A model generated the notes under the pieces. That model was not told the DNA's origin and ran no database searches. It saw only the letters and a list, made by a program, of their open reading frames with translations. From contig CAWEBE010000061.1 in assembly GCA_963806735.1 (NCBI GenBank), positions 17,578 through 81,577 of the forward strand: 64,000 nt of DNA. Direction: 5' to 3'. Source of the stretch: CADEFX01 sp963806735 (GTDB lineage Bacteria; Pseudomonadota; Alphaproteobacteria; Rhizobiales; Hyphomicrobiaceae). Shown piece after piece: positions 27,264-36,176 of this stretch (within the stretch, counting starts at the first letter, position 1; every line of letters starts with the position of its first letter). Both the position numbers and the translations under genes were made by a program.

Positions 27264-28421
27264 GTGCGACTGCAAGCGAACTGGAATTACCCGACCCCCG
27301 TGCGCTTCGGCGCTGGACGCATCGGCGAACTGGCCGAAGCAGTGAAAAGCGCGGGCATTGCGCGACCGCTCCTCGTCACAGATCCGCGTCTTGCTGCCAT
27401 GCCGATGGTGCGCCACGCGCTCGATATCCTGGCTGCTGCGGGCGTGCCGGCGCAAGTGTTCAGCGATATCAAGCCCAATCCGATCGCTGATAACGTCGAG
27501 GCCGGCATCAAGGTGCTGCGCGGTGGCGGGCACGACGGCGTCATTGCCTTCGGCGGAGGCTCGGCACTCGACTGCGGCAAGGTCATCGCCTTCATGGCCG
27601 GGCAGACCCGTCCCATGTGGGACTTCGAGGACGTAGGCGACTGGTGGACACGCGCGGACCCGAAGGGCATCGCGCCGATCATCGCCGTGCCAACCACGGC
27701 AGGGACCGGCTCGGAGGTAGGGCGCGCGGGCGTCATCACCGACGAGGCCACACACACCAAGAAGGTGATCTTCCATCCGCTGATGATGCCGAAGGTGACG
27801 ATCTGTGATCCGGAGCTGACGGTCGGCATGCCGACCGTGATCACGGCCGGCACCGGCATGGACGCGCTGGCGCATTGCCTTGAGGCGTACTGTGGGCGGT
27901 CCTACCATCCGCTAGCGGACGGCATTGCGGTTGAAGGCATACGGCTCGTGAAGGAGAACTTGGTGCGCGCCTATCGGGATGGAGCCGATCTGGAAGCGCG
28001 CGCGCACATGATGTCGGCGGCGGCCATGGGCGCCACGGCATTCCAGAAGGCGCTCGGCGCCATTCACGCTCTGTCGCATCCGGTCGGTGCGCTGTACGAC
28101 ACGCACCACGGGCTCACCAACGCGGTGTTCATGCCCTACGTGCTGGTATTCAACCGCGGCGCTATCGAGCCTAAAATCGAAAGGCTGGCAGCCTATCTCG
28201 GCCTGCCATCGCGCTTCGACGCGTTCCTGGATTGGGTGTTGAAACTGCGTGCCGACACCGGTGTGCCGCATACGCTGCGGGACCTCGGCGTCGACGACAA
28301 GCGCTTCGATCTCATGAGCAAGATGGCGCCCAAGGATCCGACCGCTGGCGGTAATCCCGTGCCGCTAGATGTGGCTGCGAGCCGTGGGTTGTATGAACGA
28401 ACGTATGCGGGAAAAGTGTGA
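27264..28421 (+). CDS. Iron-containing alcohol dehydrogenase
   Basis: A 385-residue group III alcohol dehydrogenase, from GTG 27264. Visible signatures: FGGGSALDCGKVIAF and VPTTAGTGSEVGRAGVITD for NAD(P) binding, and metal ligands in GTGMDALAHCLEAYC (Asp, His) and HALSHPVGALYDTHHGLTNA (two His). It interconverts alcohols and aldehydes; the substrate is not evident from the sequence. It stands alone, followed by a perfect 44-bp palindrome that may end transcription. Confidence 0.92.
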   Translation: MRLQANWNYPTPVRFGAGRIGELAEAVKSAGIARPLLVTDPRLAAMPMVRHALDILAAAGVPAQVFSDIKPNPIADNVEAGIKVLRGGGHDGVIAFGGGSALDCGKVIAFMAGQTRPMWDFEDVGDWWTRADPKGIAPIIAVPTTAGTGSEVGRAGVITDEATHTKKVIFHPLMMPKVTICDPELTVGMPTVITAGTGMDALAHCLEAYCGRSYHPLADGIAVEGIRLVKENLVRAYRDGADLEARAHMMSAAAMGATAFQKALGAIHALSHPVGALYDTHHGLTNAVFMPYVLVFNRGAIEPKIERLAAYLGLPSRFDAFLDWVLKLRADTGVPHTLRDLGVDDKRFDLMSKMAPKDPTAGGNPVPLDVAASRGLYERTYAGKV

Positions 28422-28428
28422 GCGTGCC

Positions 28429-28472
28429 ACACCCACGGGTGTAATCCTCGAGGATTACACCCGTGGGTGTGC
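28429..28472. terminator. Perfect 44-bp palindrome after the alcohol dehydrogenase gene
   Basis: The two 22-nt arms (28429-28450 and 28451-28472) are exact reverse complements with no loop. The left arm begins CACACCCACGGGTGTAATCC. It starts 7 nt past the stop. It could fold as a terminator hairpin with a forced loop, or be a protein-binding or recombination site. Confidence 0.6.
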
Positions 28473-28494
28473 CTGCCTCTTGTGCCTAAACCCC

Positions 28495-28558
28495 GTCATC
28501 CCGGACCCGCATGCGTCGCGGCGGAGCCGCGGCATGCGGAAGTGGTCCGGGACCCAGA
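28495..28558. repeat. Dispersed alphaproteobacterial GTCATCCCGGAC repeat
   Basis: GTCATCCCGGACCCGCATGC and the returning arm GCATGCGGAAGTGGTCCGGG form an imperfect stem with a GC-rich centre. This type of intergenic repeat is frequent in Hyphomicrobiales genomes. It lies in the 346-nt gap between the alcohol dehydrogenase and the next secreted protein. Confidence 0.6.
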
Positions 28559-28767
28559 CGCGGCTCCCGGCGATCGCGCGCGCCGCGATTTCTGGACACG
28601 TGCTTGGCATGTAGGTCCCATCAGAGCATCGATCCGGTTGGTCGGACCGAGACAGGGCACATGCAGACTGATCACGGGACGATCCTGTTCCAAGCGGAAC
28701 AGCGAGCCACAGCGGGTTCCTGCAGGGTCGGCGCAACAGACCCGAGCCTGACTATAGGGAGACGATC

Positions 28768-29484
28768 ATGAACAAGCCGACCTGTGCCGCAGCGGTGAAG
28801 GCGCACATGAGCAATGCCCTTCTATGGCTGGGAGTCGCGGCGACAACCCTGGGCTTGAGCACGCAAGCGCACGCCTGCAACGCCCGAGGCGAGTTTTGCG
28901 GTCGGCCCACTTGGGCCGCCAACGCTTTCTCGGGCCCCTACAATCGCGTGCCGGAGTTAGCCGTGGAGCCCAGGTATCACCAAGCCCCCCGCCCCAGCAG
29001 GCCGGAGAGGGTCGAGAAGATCGTCAAAAAGGTGGTGCCGCTCGTGAAGTTCGCCGACGGGTATGGCCGCCAGTTCGATCCCGCGAGCAGCGTGTGGTTC
29101 GACGGCAAGGGCCAGTGCTGGTGGGGCAAGGAGCAGTTCACCTTCGAGGACGGCGACTGGTACTATGGCGCCGAGGAGTGGACCGAGTTGAAGGGCGCTT
29201 GGAAGGTCGCATCCGGCCGCTCGCCCGAGCTGGTGAGCTGCGAGAGTGTTCCGTCTTTCGCCGCGAAGGCCGCCTCCATTGCGGCAAAGGCGGCAACGCA
29301 GAAGGCTGAGAACGCCGACAAGGGCGCCACCAGCCGGCCTGCGCCTGTCGCGCCGAGCCCGGCCAAGATCAAGACAGCTGAGGGCGAAACCGCCGTCACT
29401 GCACAAAAGCCGGCCGCGCCTGCCGAATGCAGGAAGTACTTCCCGAGTATCGGTCAGATGCTCACCGTTCCCTGCGCGGAATAA
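28768..29484 (+). CDS. Secreted protein of unknown function
   Basis: A 238-residue product. After a signal peptide (LWLGVAATTLGLSTQAHACN) come a Cys-containing head (CNARGEFCGRPTWAANAFSG), a Pro/Arg stretch, a compact aromatic domain (KFADGYGRQFDPASSVWFDG, GQCWWGKEQFTFEDGDWYYG), then an Ala/Lys-rich linker (about 165-215) and a Cys-containing end (ECRKYFPSIGQMLTVPC). I do not recognise the family. Cysteines at both ends suggest disulfides. It stands alone, with its own upstream region. Confidence 0.65.
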   Translation: MNKPTCAAAVKAHMSNALLWLGVAATTLGLSTQAHACNARGEFCGRPTWAANAFSGPYNRVPELAVEPRYHQAPRPSRPERVEKIVKKVVPLVKFADGYGRQFDPASSVWFDGKGQCWWGKEQFTFEDGDWYYGAEEWTELKGAWKVASGRSPELVSCESVPSFAAKAASIAAKAATQKAENADKGATSRPAPVAPSPAKIKTAEGETAVTAQKPAAPAECRKYFPSIGQMLTVPCAE

Positions 29485-29552
29485 TGGCAGGAGTAACGGC
29501 CAGCGCACGTTGAGTGTGCGTCAAAATGGGCACTGCTTGGCCCAAACTTGAG

Positions 29553-29642
29553 GTGTCATCCTCGGGCTTGTCCCGAGGACCCATCGAGCCGCGAGCGATG
29601 AGGAGAGCTGGATCCTCGGACCAAGTCCGAGGATGACATTCC
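29553..29642. repeat. TCATCCTCGG inverted repeat between convergent genes
   Basis: GTGTCATCCTCGGGCTTGTC at the left and the mirrored GGACCAAGTCCGAGGATGAC at the right form two nested hairpins. Copies of this motif type are widespread between convergent genes in alphaproteobacteria. It ends 11 nt before the glyS stop and may act in termination. Confidence 0.65.
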
Positions 29643-29653
29643 TTCTACGCGAA

Positions 29654-31870
29654 CTACCCCGCGATCTTCGAGAAATCCGCCACGCTCAACGTCGCCGCGC
29701 GGATCTCCGAGAGCAGCCGCAGCCGGTTCTCGCGCAGCTTGGGATCGTCGGCGTTCACCGTCACATGATCGAAGAAGGCATCGACCGGCGCGCGCAACTC
29801 CGAGAGCGCGCGCATGGCGCCGGCGAAGTTCTCCACATTGATCGCCGCCTGCGTGTCGAACTTCACCTTGGCGATGGCCGCGGCGAGGCCCTTTTCCTCC
29901 GGCGCCACCAGCAGCGCGCCGTCCGGCGTACCGGCGTGGCTGCGCTTGTCCTTCTTCTCCTCGATGATGAGGATGTTGGCCGCGCGTTTGACGCCCGCCA
30001 GCAGGTTGGCGCCGTCGTCGGTTTTCAGGAACTCCGCCAGCGCCTCGACCCGCTTGACGATCAGCGCCAGGTCGTCCTGCCCGCCCAAAGCGAACACCGC
30101 GTCGATCAGATCATGCCGTGCGCCCTTCTCGCGCAGGTGCACTTTGAGGCGATCGGCGAAGAAGGAGAGGAGGTCGTCGTAGAGAGCCTCACTCACCCTT
30201 TCAAGGGTCTCCCGAACGGGTTCACCAAATGCCGCATCTGCCAGTTTTGGTTTCGGTAAGTTGCCCTTGTATCCGTCGCGCGCAGTCCGGGTCACGCCCC
30301 ACAAGTGCAACCGCAAATCGTTCTCCAGAACGATCCGGATCACGCCCAACGCCGCCCGTCGCAACTGATACGGATCACCCGATCCAGTCGGCTTCTCGCC
30401 GATGGCCCAGAACCCCACCAGCGTGTCGAGCTTGTCGGCCAGCGCCACGGCCACGGCGACCGCGTCGCCCTCGTCCACCTTGGGCACGGTGTCAGACGGC
30501 CCCTTCGGCTTGTAGTGCAGCTCCACCGCGCGCGCGATCTCGGGCTTAGCGCCGGCGGCCTCGGCGTAATAGCGGCCCATCAGTCCTTGCAGCTCGGGAA
30601 ACTCGCCGACCATGCCCGACACCAGGTCGGCCTTGGCGAGCTGCGCCGCGCGTCGCGCATCCTCCGGCACCGCATCCACCGCGCCCGCGATCTGATGCGC
30701 CAGCTCGGCCACGCGCTCTACGCGGTCCCACTGAGACCCAAGCTTCTCGTGGAACGTGATGTCCTTCAGCGCCAGCCCCATCTCGTCGAGCGGCCGCTTC
30801 AGGTCCTGCTGCCAGAAGAAGCGAGCATCCGACAGCCGCGCCGCGATCACCTTCTCGTTGCCGGCGATGATCTGCTTGCCACCGTCTTTCGCGATCAGGT
30901 TCGAGACCGCCAGGAATTTGTTCGCCAGCTTGCCGGTCTTGGGATGCTTCAGCGAGAAGCACTTCTGATGCTGCTTCATGGACAGCATCAGGCATTCCGC
31001 CGGCACCTCCAGGAACGCCGCATCGAACGATCCCGTCAGCACTGTCGGCCACTCGGTTAGGCCGGCGTTCTCCATCAGCAGCGCCTCGTCCGCCACCAGC
31101 GCCAGCTTGTGCGCCTTGGCCAGCGCTTCCGCCTGCTCGCGGATCATCTCCGCGCGCTCCGACGCCGGCAGCAGCACCTTGTGGCTTTTCAGCTTTTTGC
31201 CGTAGTCGGCAAAGCCTTCGACTTTGAAGTCCTCGTTGCCGAGGAAGCGATGCCCGCGCGTCACCGCGCCCGCCTTAACGTTGCCGACTCGAAATGGCAC
31301 TATTTTCCCATCGAGCAGGCAGATGACTGAGTGTAAGGGCCGTATCCACTTGATCCAGGAGCTCGCGACTAAATTGTCCCCAGCCTCTGTAGTGATGTGC
31401 TCCCCCTTCTCGGTTATGAGTGGAAGCTCGGTTGGAGCGCCCCATCGCATTGACTTCGTCCAAGGAAATCTTTCCACCACGTCCGGCACCACCTCGGCGA
31501 TGATCTCGCCCGCCTTGCGCCCCGGCTTCTCGATCCTCACGACGTAGAAATCGCCCTTCCTCTCGTCGGTGACGACCTGCGCGTCCTTGATCGATTTCAG
31601 CCCCGCCGACTTCACGAAGCCCGCGATCGCCTGCTCGGGCGCGCCCACGCGCGGACCCTTGCGCTCCTCGCTGACACCCGGCGACTTCGCCGGCACATCC
31701 TCCACCACCAGCGTCAGCCGCCGCGGCGTGGCATAGGCCTGCGCAGCGCCCGTCTCCAGCCCGCGCGCCTTGAGGCCGTCCATCACCAGCCGCTTCAAAT
31801 CCTCCGCCGCCCGCCCCTGCATCCGCGCCGGGATCTCTTCGGAAAACAGCTCGAGCAGAAGTTCAGCCAT
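29654..31870 (-). CDS. glyS: Glycine-tRNA ligase beta subunit
   Basis: A 738-residue beta chain of the alpha2-beta2 bacterial glycyl-tRNA synthetase. It begins AELLLELFSEEIPARMQGRA, the standard start, and includes RGHRFLG, FSLKHPKTGKLANKFLAVSN, RDGYKGNLPKPK and a C-terminal HD/anticodon part ending in RAATLSVADFSKIAG. A segment around 31265-31470 (TELPLITEKGEHITTEAGDN...IVPFRVGNVKAG) uses visibly more A/T-ending codons than the rest. The gene follows a cysteine hydrolase by 3 nt, in an operon with glyQ. Confidence 0.96.
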   Translation of the reverse strand: MAELLLELFSEEIPARMQGRAAEDLKRLVMDGLKARGLETGAAQAYATPRRLTLVVEDVPAKSPGVSEERKGPRVGAPEQAIAGFVKSAGLKSIKDAQVVTDERKGDFYVVRIEKPGRKAGEIIAEVVPDVVERFPWTKSMRWGAPTELPLITEKGEHITTEAGDNLVASSWIKWIRPLHSVICLLDGKIVPFRVGNVKAGAVTRGHRFLGNEDFKVEGFADYGKKLKSHKVLLPASERAEMIREQAEALAKAHKLALVADEALLMENAGLTEWPTVLTGSFDAAFLEVPAECLMLSMKQHQKCFSLKHPKTGKLANKFLAVSNLIAKDGGKQIIAGNEKVIAARLSDARFFWQQDLKRPLDEMGLALKDITFHEKLGSQWDRVERVAELAHQIAGAVDAVPEDARRAAQLAKADLVSGMVGEFPELQGLMGRYYAEAAGAKPEIARAVELHYKPKGPSDTVPKVDEGDAVAVAVALADKLDTLVGFWAIGEKPTGSGDPYQLRRAALGVIRIVLENDLRLHLWGVTRTARDGYKGNLPKPKLADAAFGEPVRETLERVSEALYDDLLSFFADRLKVHLREKGARHDLIDAVFALGGQDDLALIVKRVEALAEFLKTDDGANLLAGVKRAANILIIEEKKDKRSHAGTPDGALLVAPEEKGLAAAIAKVKFDTQAAINVENFAGAMRALSELRAPVDAFFDHVTVNADDPKLRENRLRLLSEIRAATLSVADFSKIAG

Positions 31871-31873
31871 GGC

Positions 31874-32473
31874 TTAGGACCCCACAATCCGGTCCACGGT
31901 CGCCACGATGGCGAAGCGGTCGCCCAGCTCCGCCAGCGCCGCGCGATGCAGCGCTTCGGCCGAGATCACGCCGCCCAGCGGATCGGGTAGATCACGCGTG
32001 GCTGCAGCATCGGCCGCCACCGTCGTCTTGTAGCCGAGGTCGAGCGCCGCCCGCGCGGTGGAGCTGACGCACATGTGCGTCATGAACCCCGCGATCACCA
32101 GCGACGTGCGGCCCAGCACCTTCAATTCCGCATCGAGATCGGTCTGCGCGAACGCATTCGGCAACGGCTTCTCCACCACGATCTCGCCGCTCGCCGGCTG
32201 CACCGCCTCGATGATGGCGCCGCCATGTCCGTCGCGGTCGAATAGGCCGCCGGCGCGGCCCTTGTGCGCCACGTGCACGACCGGCGTGCCCGCCGCGCGT
32301 GCTTTGGCCAGCAGCTTGGCAATCGCCTCGACCGCCGGCTTCACGCCTGGCAGCGCCAGCTTGCCGTCGAGATATTCGTTCTGCGCATCGATGACGATCA
32401 CCACCGACTGCGCCAGCGCCGGCGGCGTGAGATCGGCACCCGACATTTCCAGCAGTGTCTTCGGGATGCTCAT
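31874..32473 (-). CDS. Isochorismatase-like cysteine hydrolase
   Basis: A 199-residue hydrolase of the isochorismatase/nicotinamidase superfamily. The triad is visible: Asp in VVIVIDAQNEYLDGKL, Lys in VVEKPLPNAF and Cys in GFMTHMCVSSTARAALDLGY. Substrate is unknown. It overlaps glyQ by 4 nt (ATGA) and ends 3 nt before glyS, so it is translated with both. The intercalation between two subunit genes is unusual. Confidence 0.9.
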   Translation of the reverse strand: MSIPKTLLEMSGADLTPPALAQSVVIVIDAQNEYLDGKLALPGVKPAVEAIAKLLAKARAAGTPVVHVAHKGRAGGLFDRDGHGGAIIEAVQPASGEIVVEKPLPNAFAQTDLDAELKVLGRTSLVIAGFMTHMCVSSTARAALDLGYKTTVAADAAATRDLPDPLGGVISAEALHRAALAELGDRFAIVATVDRIVGS

Positions 32474-33441
32474 GCGCCGCCTCCCTCAGTTTGCAGCCAC
32501 GCCCCGCAGCAGGCCTTGGCAAGATCGCGCACGCGCAGGATGTAGCTCTGGCGCTCGGTGACGGAGATCACCCCGCGCGCATCGAGCAGGTTGAAGATAT
32601 GGGAGGCCTTGATGCACTGGTCGTACGCCGGCAGCGCCAGCTTATGCCGCTTGTCATTGGCATCGGGCGCCGGCGCGCCGGCTTCCAGCAGCGCCTTGCA
32701 CTCCTTCTCGGCATCGCGGAAGTGCTGCAGCAGAATCTCCGTATCGGCGTACTCGAAGTTGAAGCGCGAATACTCCTGCTCGGCCTGCAGGAACACGTCG
32801 CCATAGGTGAGCTTGCGCGCATCCTCGCGACCGTTGAAGTTCAGGTCGAACACGCGGTCGACGCCCTGCACGTACATGGCGAGACGCTCGAGCCCGTAGG
32901 TGATCTCGCCGGACACGGGGTTGCAGTCGAACCCGCCGACCTGTTGGAAGTAGGTGAACTGCGTCACCTCCATGCCATCGCACCACACCTCCCAGCCAAG
33001 CCCCCAGGCACCCAGCGTGGGACTCTCCCAGTCGTCCTCGACGAAGCGGATGTCGTGCACCTTGGGGTCGATGCCGATGCGCGCCAAACTCTCGAGGTAG
33101 AGGTCGAGAATGTCCGGCGGTGACGGTTTCATGATCACTTGGAACTGGTAGTAGTGCTGCATCCGATTGGGGTTCTCGCCGTAGCGACCATCCTTGGGTC
33201 GGCGCGAGGGCTGCACATAGGCCGCGTTCCAGGGCTTGGGGCCGAGCGCGCGTAAGGTGGTGGCCGGGTGGAACGTGCCCGCGCCCACCTCCATGTCGTA
33301 GGGCTGGAGCACCACGCAACCCTGCGCACCCCAGAACTGCTGCAGCGTCAGGATCAGATCCTGGAACGATTCTTTCGGCCTGAGCGCGGTCTGTGGTTTG
33401 GACAGACGCATGGCGGCCGGCTTGGCGGCTCTTTTCAGCAT
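32470..33441 (-). CDS. glyQ: Glycine-tRNA ligase alpha subunit
   Basis: About 323 residues. The core begins SFQDLILTLQQFWGAQGCVV and includes QPYDMEVGAGTFHPATTLRA, YVQPSRRPKDGRYGENPNRM and WEVWCDGMEVTQFTYFQQVG, all diagnostic for GlyQ. It charges tRNA-Gly together with GlyS. ATG 33441 and ATG 33414 are both possible starts. First gene of the glyQ-hydrolase-glyS operon. Confidence 0.96.
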   Translation of the reverse strand: MLKRAAKPAAMRLSKPQTALRPKESFQDLILTLQQFWGAQGCVVLQPYDMEVGAGTFHPATTLRALGPKPWNAAYVQPSRRPKDGRYGENPNRMQHYYQFQVIMKPSPPDILDLYLESLARIGIDPKVHDIRFVEDDWESPTLGAWGLGWEVWCDGMEVTQFTYFQQVGGFDCNPVSGEITYGLERLAMYVQGVDRVFDLNFNGREDARKLTYGDVFLQAEQEYSRFNFEYADTEILLQHFRDAEKECKALLEAGAPAPDANDKRHKLALPAYDQCIKASHIFNLLDARGVISVTERQSYILRVRDLAKACCGAWLQTEGGGA

Positions 33442-33537
33442 GGCTCGCAGTATAGGGGTGGGGTTGGAGCCGCGCACTATACGCAAGTGGCCGTGCGCGT
33501 CACGCGGATTGTACCGACGTGCCGCTAAGCTGTGGGC

Positions 33538-33741
33538 TCAGCCTCGCTGCCGCGGCCGGTAGACGCCGCTCGCGGGGTCGTACTCCAAGGATCCCAAATC
33601 CTTCTCGATCGACACCGGCCGGTGCGCCTCGGCCTCGGCGCGCTCGAGCTCTGCCTGCATTTTGCCGGCCACGCGTACGAAGGCCCGGTACCCCGCATAT
33701 AGCCCTGCTCCCAGCAGGACCAGTCCGACAACATGCGGCAC
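33538..33741 (-). CDS. Small single-helix membrane protein, unknown
   Basis: A 67-residue protein from GTG 33741, preceded by a GGAGGG ribosome site 5 nt upstream. One transmembrane helix (VVGLVLLGAGLYAGYRAFVR) is followed by an amphipathic charged stretch (KMQAELERAEAEAHRP) and SLEYDPASGVYRPRQ. It follows the S49 peptidase gene by about 24 nt on the same strand and is probably cotranscribed with it. No family function is known to me. Confidence 0.65.
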   Translation of the reverse strand: MPHVVGLVLLGAGLYAGYRAFVRVAGKMQAELERAEAEAHRPVSIEKDLGSLEYDPASGVYRPRQRG

Positions 33742-33765
33742 GGCAACCCTCCGGTGCAATTGCCC

Positions 33766-34620
33766 TCACAGGCCGAACCGAGACCACAACGAGCGGGTCT
33801 CGATTGCGGAAATGAGATCATCCCCCAGGGTCAGCGGCAGGGCAAGTGAACGACTGTCCATGTTTGCGGTCCCCAGCCCTGGCAGCCGCCTCAGCCGCCG
33901 CGACAGCCATCCCCCGCCTTCCATTGGAATGACCCGCAGCCGCACCTTCTCGCCATGCAACTCGTGCATGCGCGTGCGCACATCGGCGATGCCATCAATG
34001 AGACCGAGCTCCTGCGCTTTGGGGCCAGACCAGAAGGCACCCGTGAAGAGTTCGCTATCGGGCGCTTTCAGTCTCGCGCCTCGGCGTTCCTTGACGATGC
34101 CAATAAACACATCGTGCACATCGCGCTGGATGGCCTTGAGCCGCCCCACGTCCTCGGCCTTTTCGGGCAGGAACGGGTCCAGAAGCCCCTTCTGCTCGCC
34201 GGCGGTATAAACGCGCCGCTCGATGCCGAGCTTGGCGATCGCCTTCTCCAGCCCAAAGCTTGCCGAGATGACGCCGATCGATCCGACGATGGAGGAGGGG
34301 TCCGCATAGATTTCATCGCCCGCCAGCGCCAGGAAATATCCGCCCGAGGCGGCGACATCCTCGCAGAATACGTAGACGCGCTTGCCCTTCTCGGCCGCCA
34401 GCTGGCGGACGCGCTTGTAGATGAGGTGCGACTGTACTGGCGAGCCGCCCGGCGAATTGATGACGATGGCGACGGTGGGCAGCTTGGAGAGCGCAAAGGC
34501 CTTCTCGATGGCCCCGGCCGCTCCCGCGATCGACAGCCCCGGCCGTAGCGGTGTGATCATGCCGATCGGGCCCGAGAAGCGCAGTACGGGAACGGTCGGT
34601 GCGCGGGAAAAGAGGGACAT
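33766..34620 (-). CDS. S49 family peptidase (SppA/SohB-like)
   Basis: A 284-residue S49 serine protease. It has INSPGGSPVQSHLIYKRVRQ, the nucleophile region CEDVAASGGYFLALAGDEIY (Ser near 92), SIVGSIGVISASFGL and the general-base Lys in TAGEQKGLLDPF. The family degrades signal peptides and membrane-protein fragments. No clear signal peptide is seen, so this is the short SohB/SppA-like form. A family A repeat lies just upstream. Confidence 0.93.
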   Translation of the reverse strand: MSLFSRAPTVPVLRFSGPIGMITPLRPGLSIAGAAGAIEKAFALSKLPTVAIVINSPGGSPVQSHLIYKRVRQLAAEKGKRVYVFCEDVAASGGYFLALAGDEIYADPSSIVGSIGVISASFGLEKAIAKLGIERRVYTAGEQKGLLDPFLPEKAEDVGRLKAIQRDVHDVFIGIVKERRGARLKAPDSELFTGAFWSGPKAQELGLIDGIADVRTRMHELHGEKVRLRVIPMEGGGWLSRRLRRLPGLGTANMDSRSLALPLTLGDDLISAIETRSLWSRFGL

Positions 34621-34654
34621 CGGATCCGCTTGGCTGCTCAGTTCAATTTTCGGC

Positions 34655-34820
34655 TTAGTGTCCCGATCGCGAAGTTCGTCGGATCTCGCAGCAACCGCTG
34701 AACGAACTTCGCGATCGAAAGGACACTAGCAAGTTTATGATTCTAGTGTGATTCAGATCGAGAAATTCGCTCAAGAAACATGCTGCGAGCGCCAGGCGGA
34801 TTTCTCGATCATCACACTAG
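34655..34820. repeat. Palindromic double-hairpin repeat, family A, copy 1
   Basis: Hairpin 1 (34656-34728) pairs TAGTGTCCCGATCGCGAAGT with ACTTCGCGATCGAAAGGACAC. Hairpin 2 (34744-34820) pairs CTAGTGTGATTCAGATCGAG with CTCGATCATCACACTAG. About 165 bp overall; near-identical copies are at 36177 and 57687 and a half-copy at 54620. Downstream, up to the SDR start at 34997, is a gene-free stretch with a decayed family B-like piece (TAGAGCGGGATCG near 34865). Confidence 0.85.
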
Positions 34821-34996
34821 AGCAGGGCGTGCCACGGCTGTGCCGGCGCGAGCCCGGCTCAGTTCTAGAGCGGGATCGTTCGCGATGGAAGGGTCGGTCT
34901 TATGCTTCGGGCGTCGATCTCGCGTCGGATTCCGATTACCTAATGTCGCAGGGCCGTCTCATGCGGCAGTCCCGGGATTCGATTGGAGTGGTCAGC

Positions 34997-35906
34997 ATGG
35001 GAACTTCGCTCGCGGGTAAGGTTGCACTCGTCGCCGGCGCAACCCGGGGAGCGGGACGTGGCATCGCCGTGCAATTGGGCGAGGCCGGGGCGACCGTGTA
35101 CGTCACCGGGCGCACGACGCGGGCCGAGCGATCGGAAATGAACCGGCCGGAGACGATCGAAGAGACCGCAGCTCTGGTGGATAAAGCCGGCGGCCGTGGC
35201 ATCGCGGTCCAGGTCGACCATCTCGTGCCCGATCAGGTCAGGGCGCTGGTTGATCGCATAAGAGGCGAGCAGGCAGGACTGCACATTCTGGTGAATGACA
35301 TCTGGGGCGCCACCCGGATGGAGTGGAATAAATCGATCTGGGAATCCTCGCTTGACTACGGCTTGCGCACGTTTCGCCTGGCCGTCGATACGCACGCCAT
35401 CACCAGCCATTTCGCGCTTCCGCTGCTCATCGAGACGCCGGGTGGCCTCGTCGTCGAGGTGACGGACGGAACCGACGAATACAATGCGACCAACTACCGG
35501 GTCTCCTTCTTCTACGACTTGGCCAAGACCGCGGTGAATCGCATGGCGTTCGCGCTGGCGCACGAGCTGCAGCCCCACAGTGCGACGGCCGTATCACTCA
35601 CTCCAGGTTGGCTGCGATCGGAGGCCATGCTCGACGCGTATGGTGTCACAAATCCAACTGGCGCGAGGCGACCAAGCGCCAACCCCATTTCGCCATCACC
35701 GAAAGTCCGGCGTTCGTCGGCAGGCCGTAGCGGCGCTCGCGCAAGATCCGGACGTGTCGCGCTGGAACGGCAAGTCGCTGTCCAGCGGTCAGCTCGCGAA
35801 AATCTACGGCTTCACCGACCTCGACGGCAGCCAGCCCGATGCCTGGAGGTATGTCGTAGAAGTTCAGGACGCTGGCAAGCCCGCCGACGTCACCGGCTAT
35901 CGCTGA
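34997..35906 (+). pseudogene. Short-chain dehydrogenase (SDR), two frameshifts
   Basis: From ATG 34997 the protein reads as a normal SDR: GATRGAGRGIAVQLGEAG (cofactor site), NDIWGATRMEWNKSIWE and an active site YDLAK within SFFYDLAKTAVNRMA. Near 35650 the frame slips, and the sequence continues as NWREATKRQPHFAITESPAF in a second frame. Near 35722 it slips again to VAALAQDPDVSRWNGKSLSS in a third, ending at 35906. Restoring one G at each site gives a continuous 303-residue protein. The 910-nt span is two bases short of a multiple of three, consistent with two single-base losses. Confidence 0.8.
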
Positions 35907-35932
35907 AATTGTGGCAGTTGCAACATTGCAGT

Positions 35933-36121
35933 CTAGGCCGGCTGCGGTGACGTAGTCAGGAAAAAGTAAGCCAAGAGCACAATGCCGATCACCACAGCCA
36001 GGGTGATCGAGATGAACAGCACCGACACCATCTGTCGCGGTCCGGTGCCCTGGCGAGCTTCGGTCTTCGTCAGCTCCGGATCGTGGCCTGGATCAAGGTC
36101 GCGCTTGGAATTTTGCATCAT
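35933..36121 (-). CDS. Small single-pass membrane protein, probable stress gene
   Basis: A 62-residue protein: a polar, charged head (QNSKRDLDPGHDPELTKTEA) followed by one transmembrane helix (VLFISITLAVVIGIVLLAYF) at the C-terminus. ATG 36121 or 36118 may start it. A near-perfect EcfG promoter lies 20-45 nt upstream. Function unknown. Confidence 0.65.
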   Translation of the reverse strand: MMQNSKRDLDPGHDPELTKTEARQGTGPRQMVSVLFISITLAVVIGIVLLAYFFLTTSPQPA

Positions 36122-36141
36122 GTCGCCTCTCTTCGAGGCAC

Positions 36142-36166
36142 AACGTCCGCCTGTGGCGCTGGTTCC
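36142..36166 (-). promoter_or_regulatory. EcfG-type promoter for the small membrane protein
   Basis: On the minus strand: GGAAC (36162-36166), 16-nt spacer, CGTT (36142-36145). This matches the EcfG consensus exactly, with a predicted start about 15 nt before the ATG at 36121. Confidence 0.7.
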
Positions 36167-36176
36167 ACTATCCGGC

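Noticed and set aside
28680..28730. GGAAC followed by GGTT before the secreted protein at 28768
   Set aside because: The spacer is 14 nt, outside the 16-17 of EcfG promoters.
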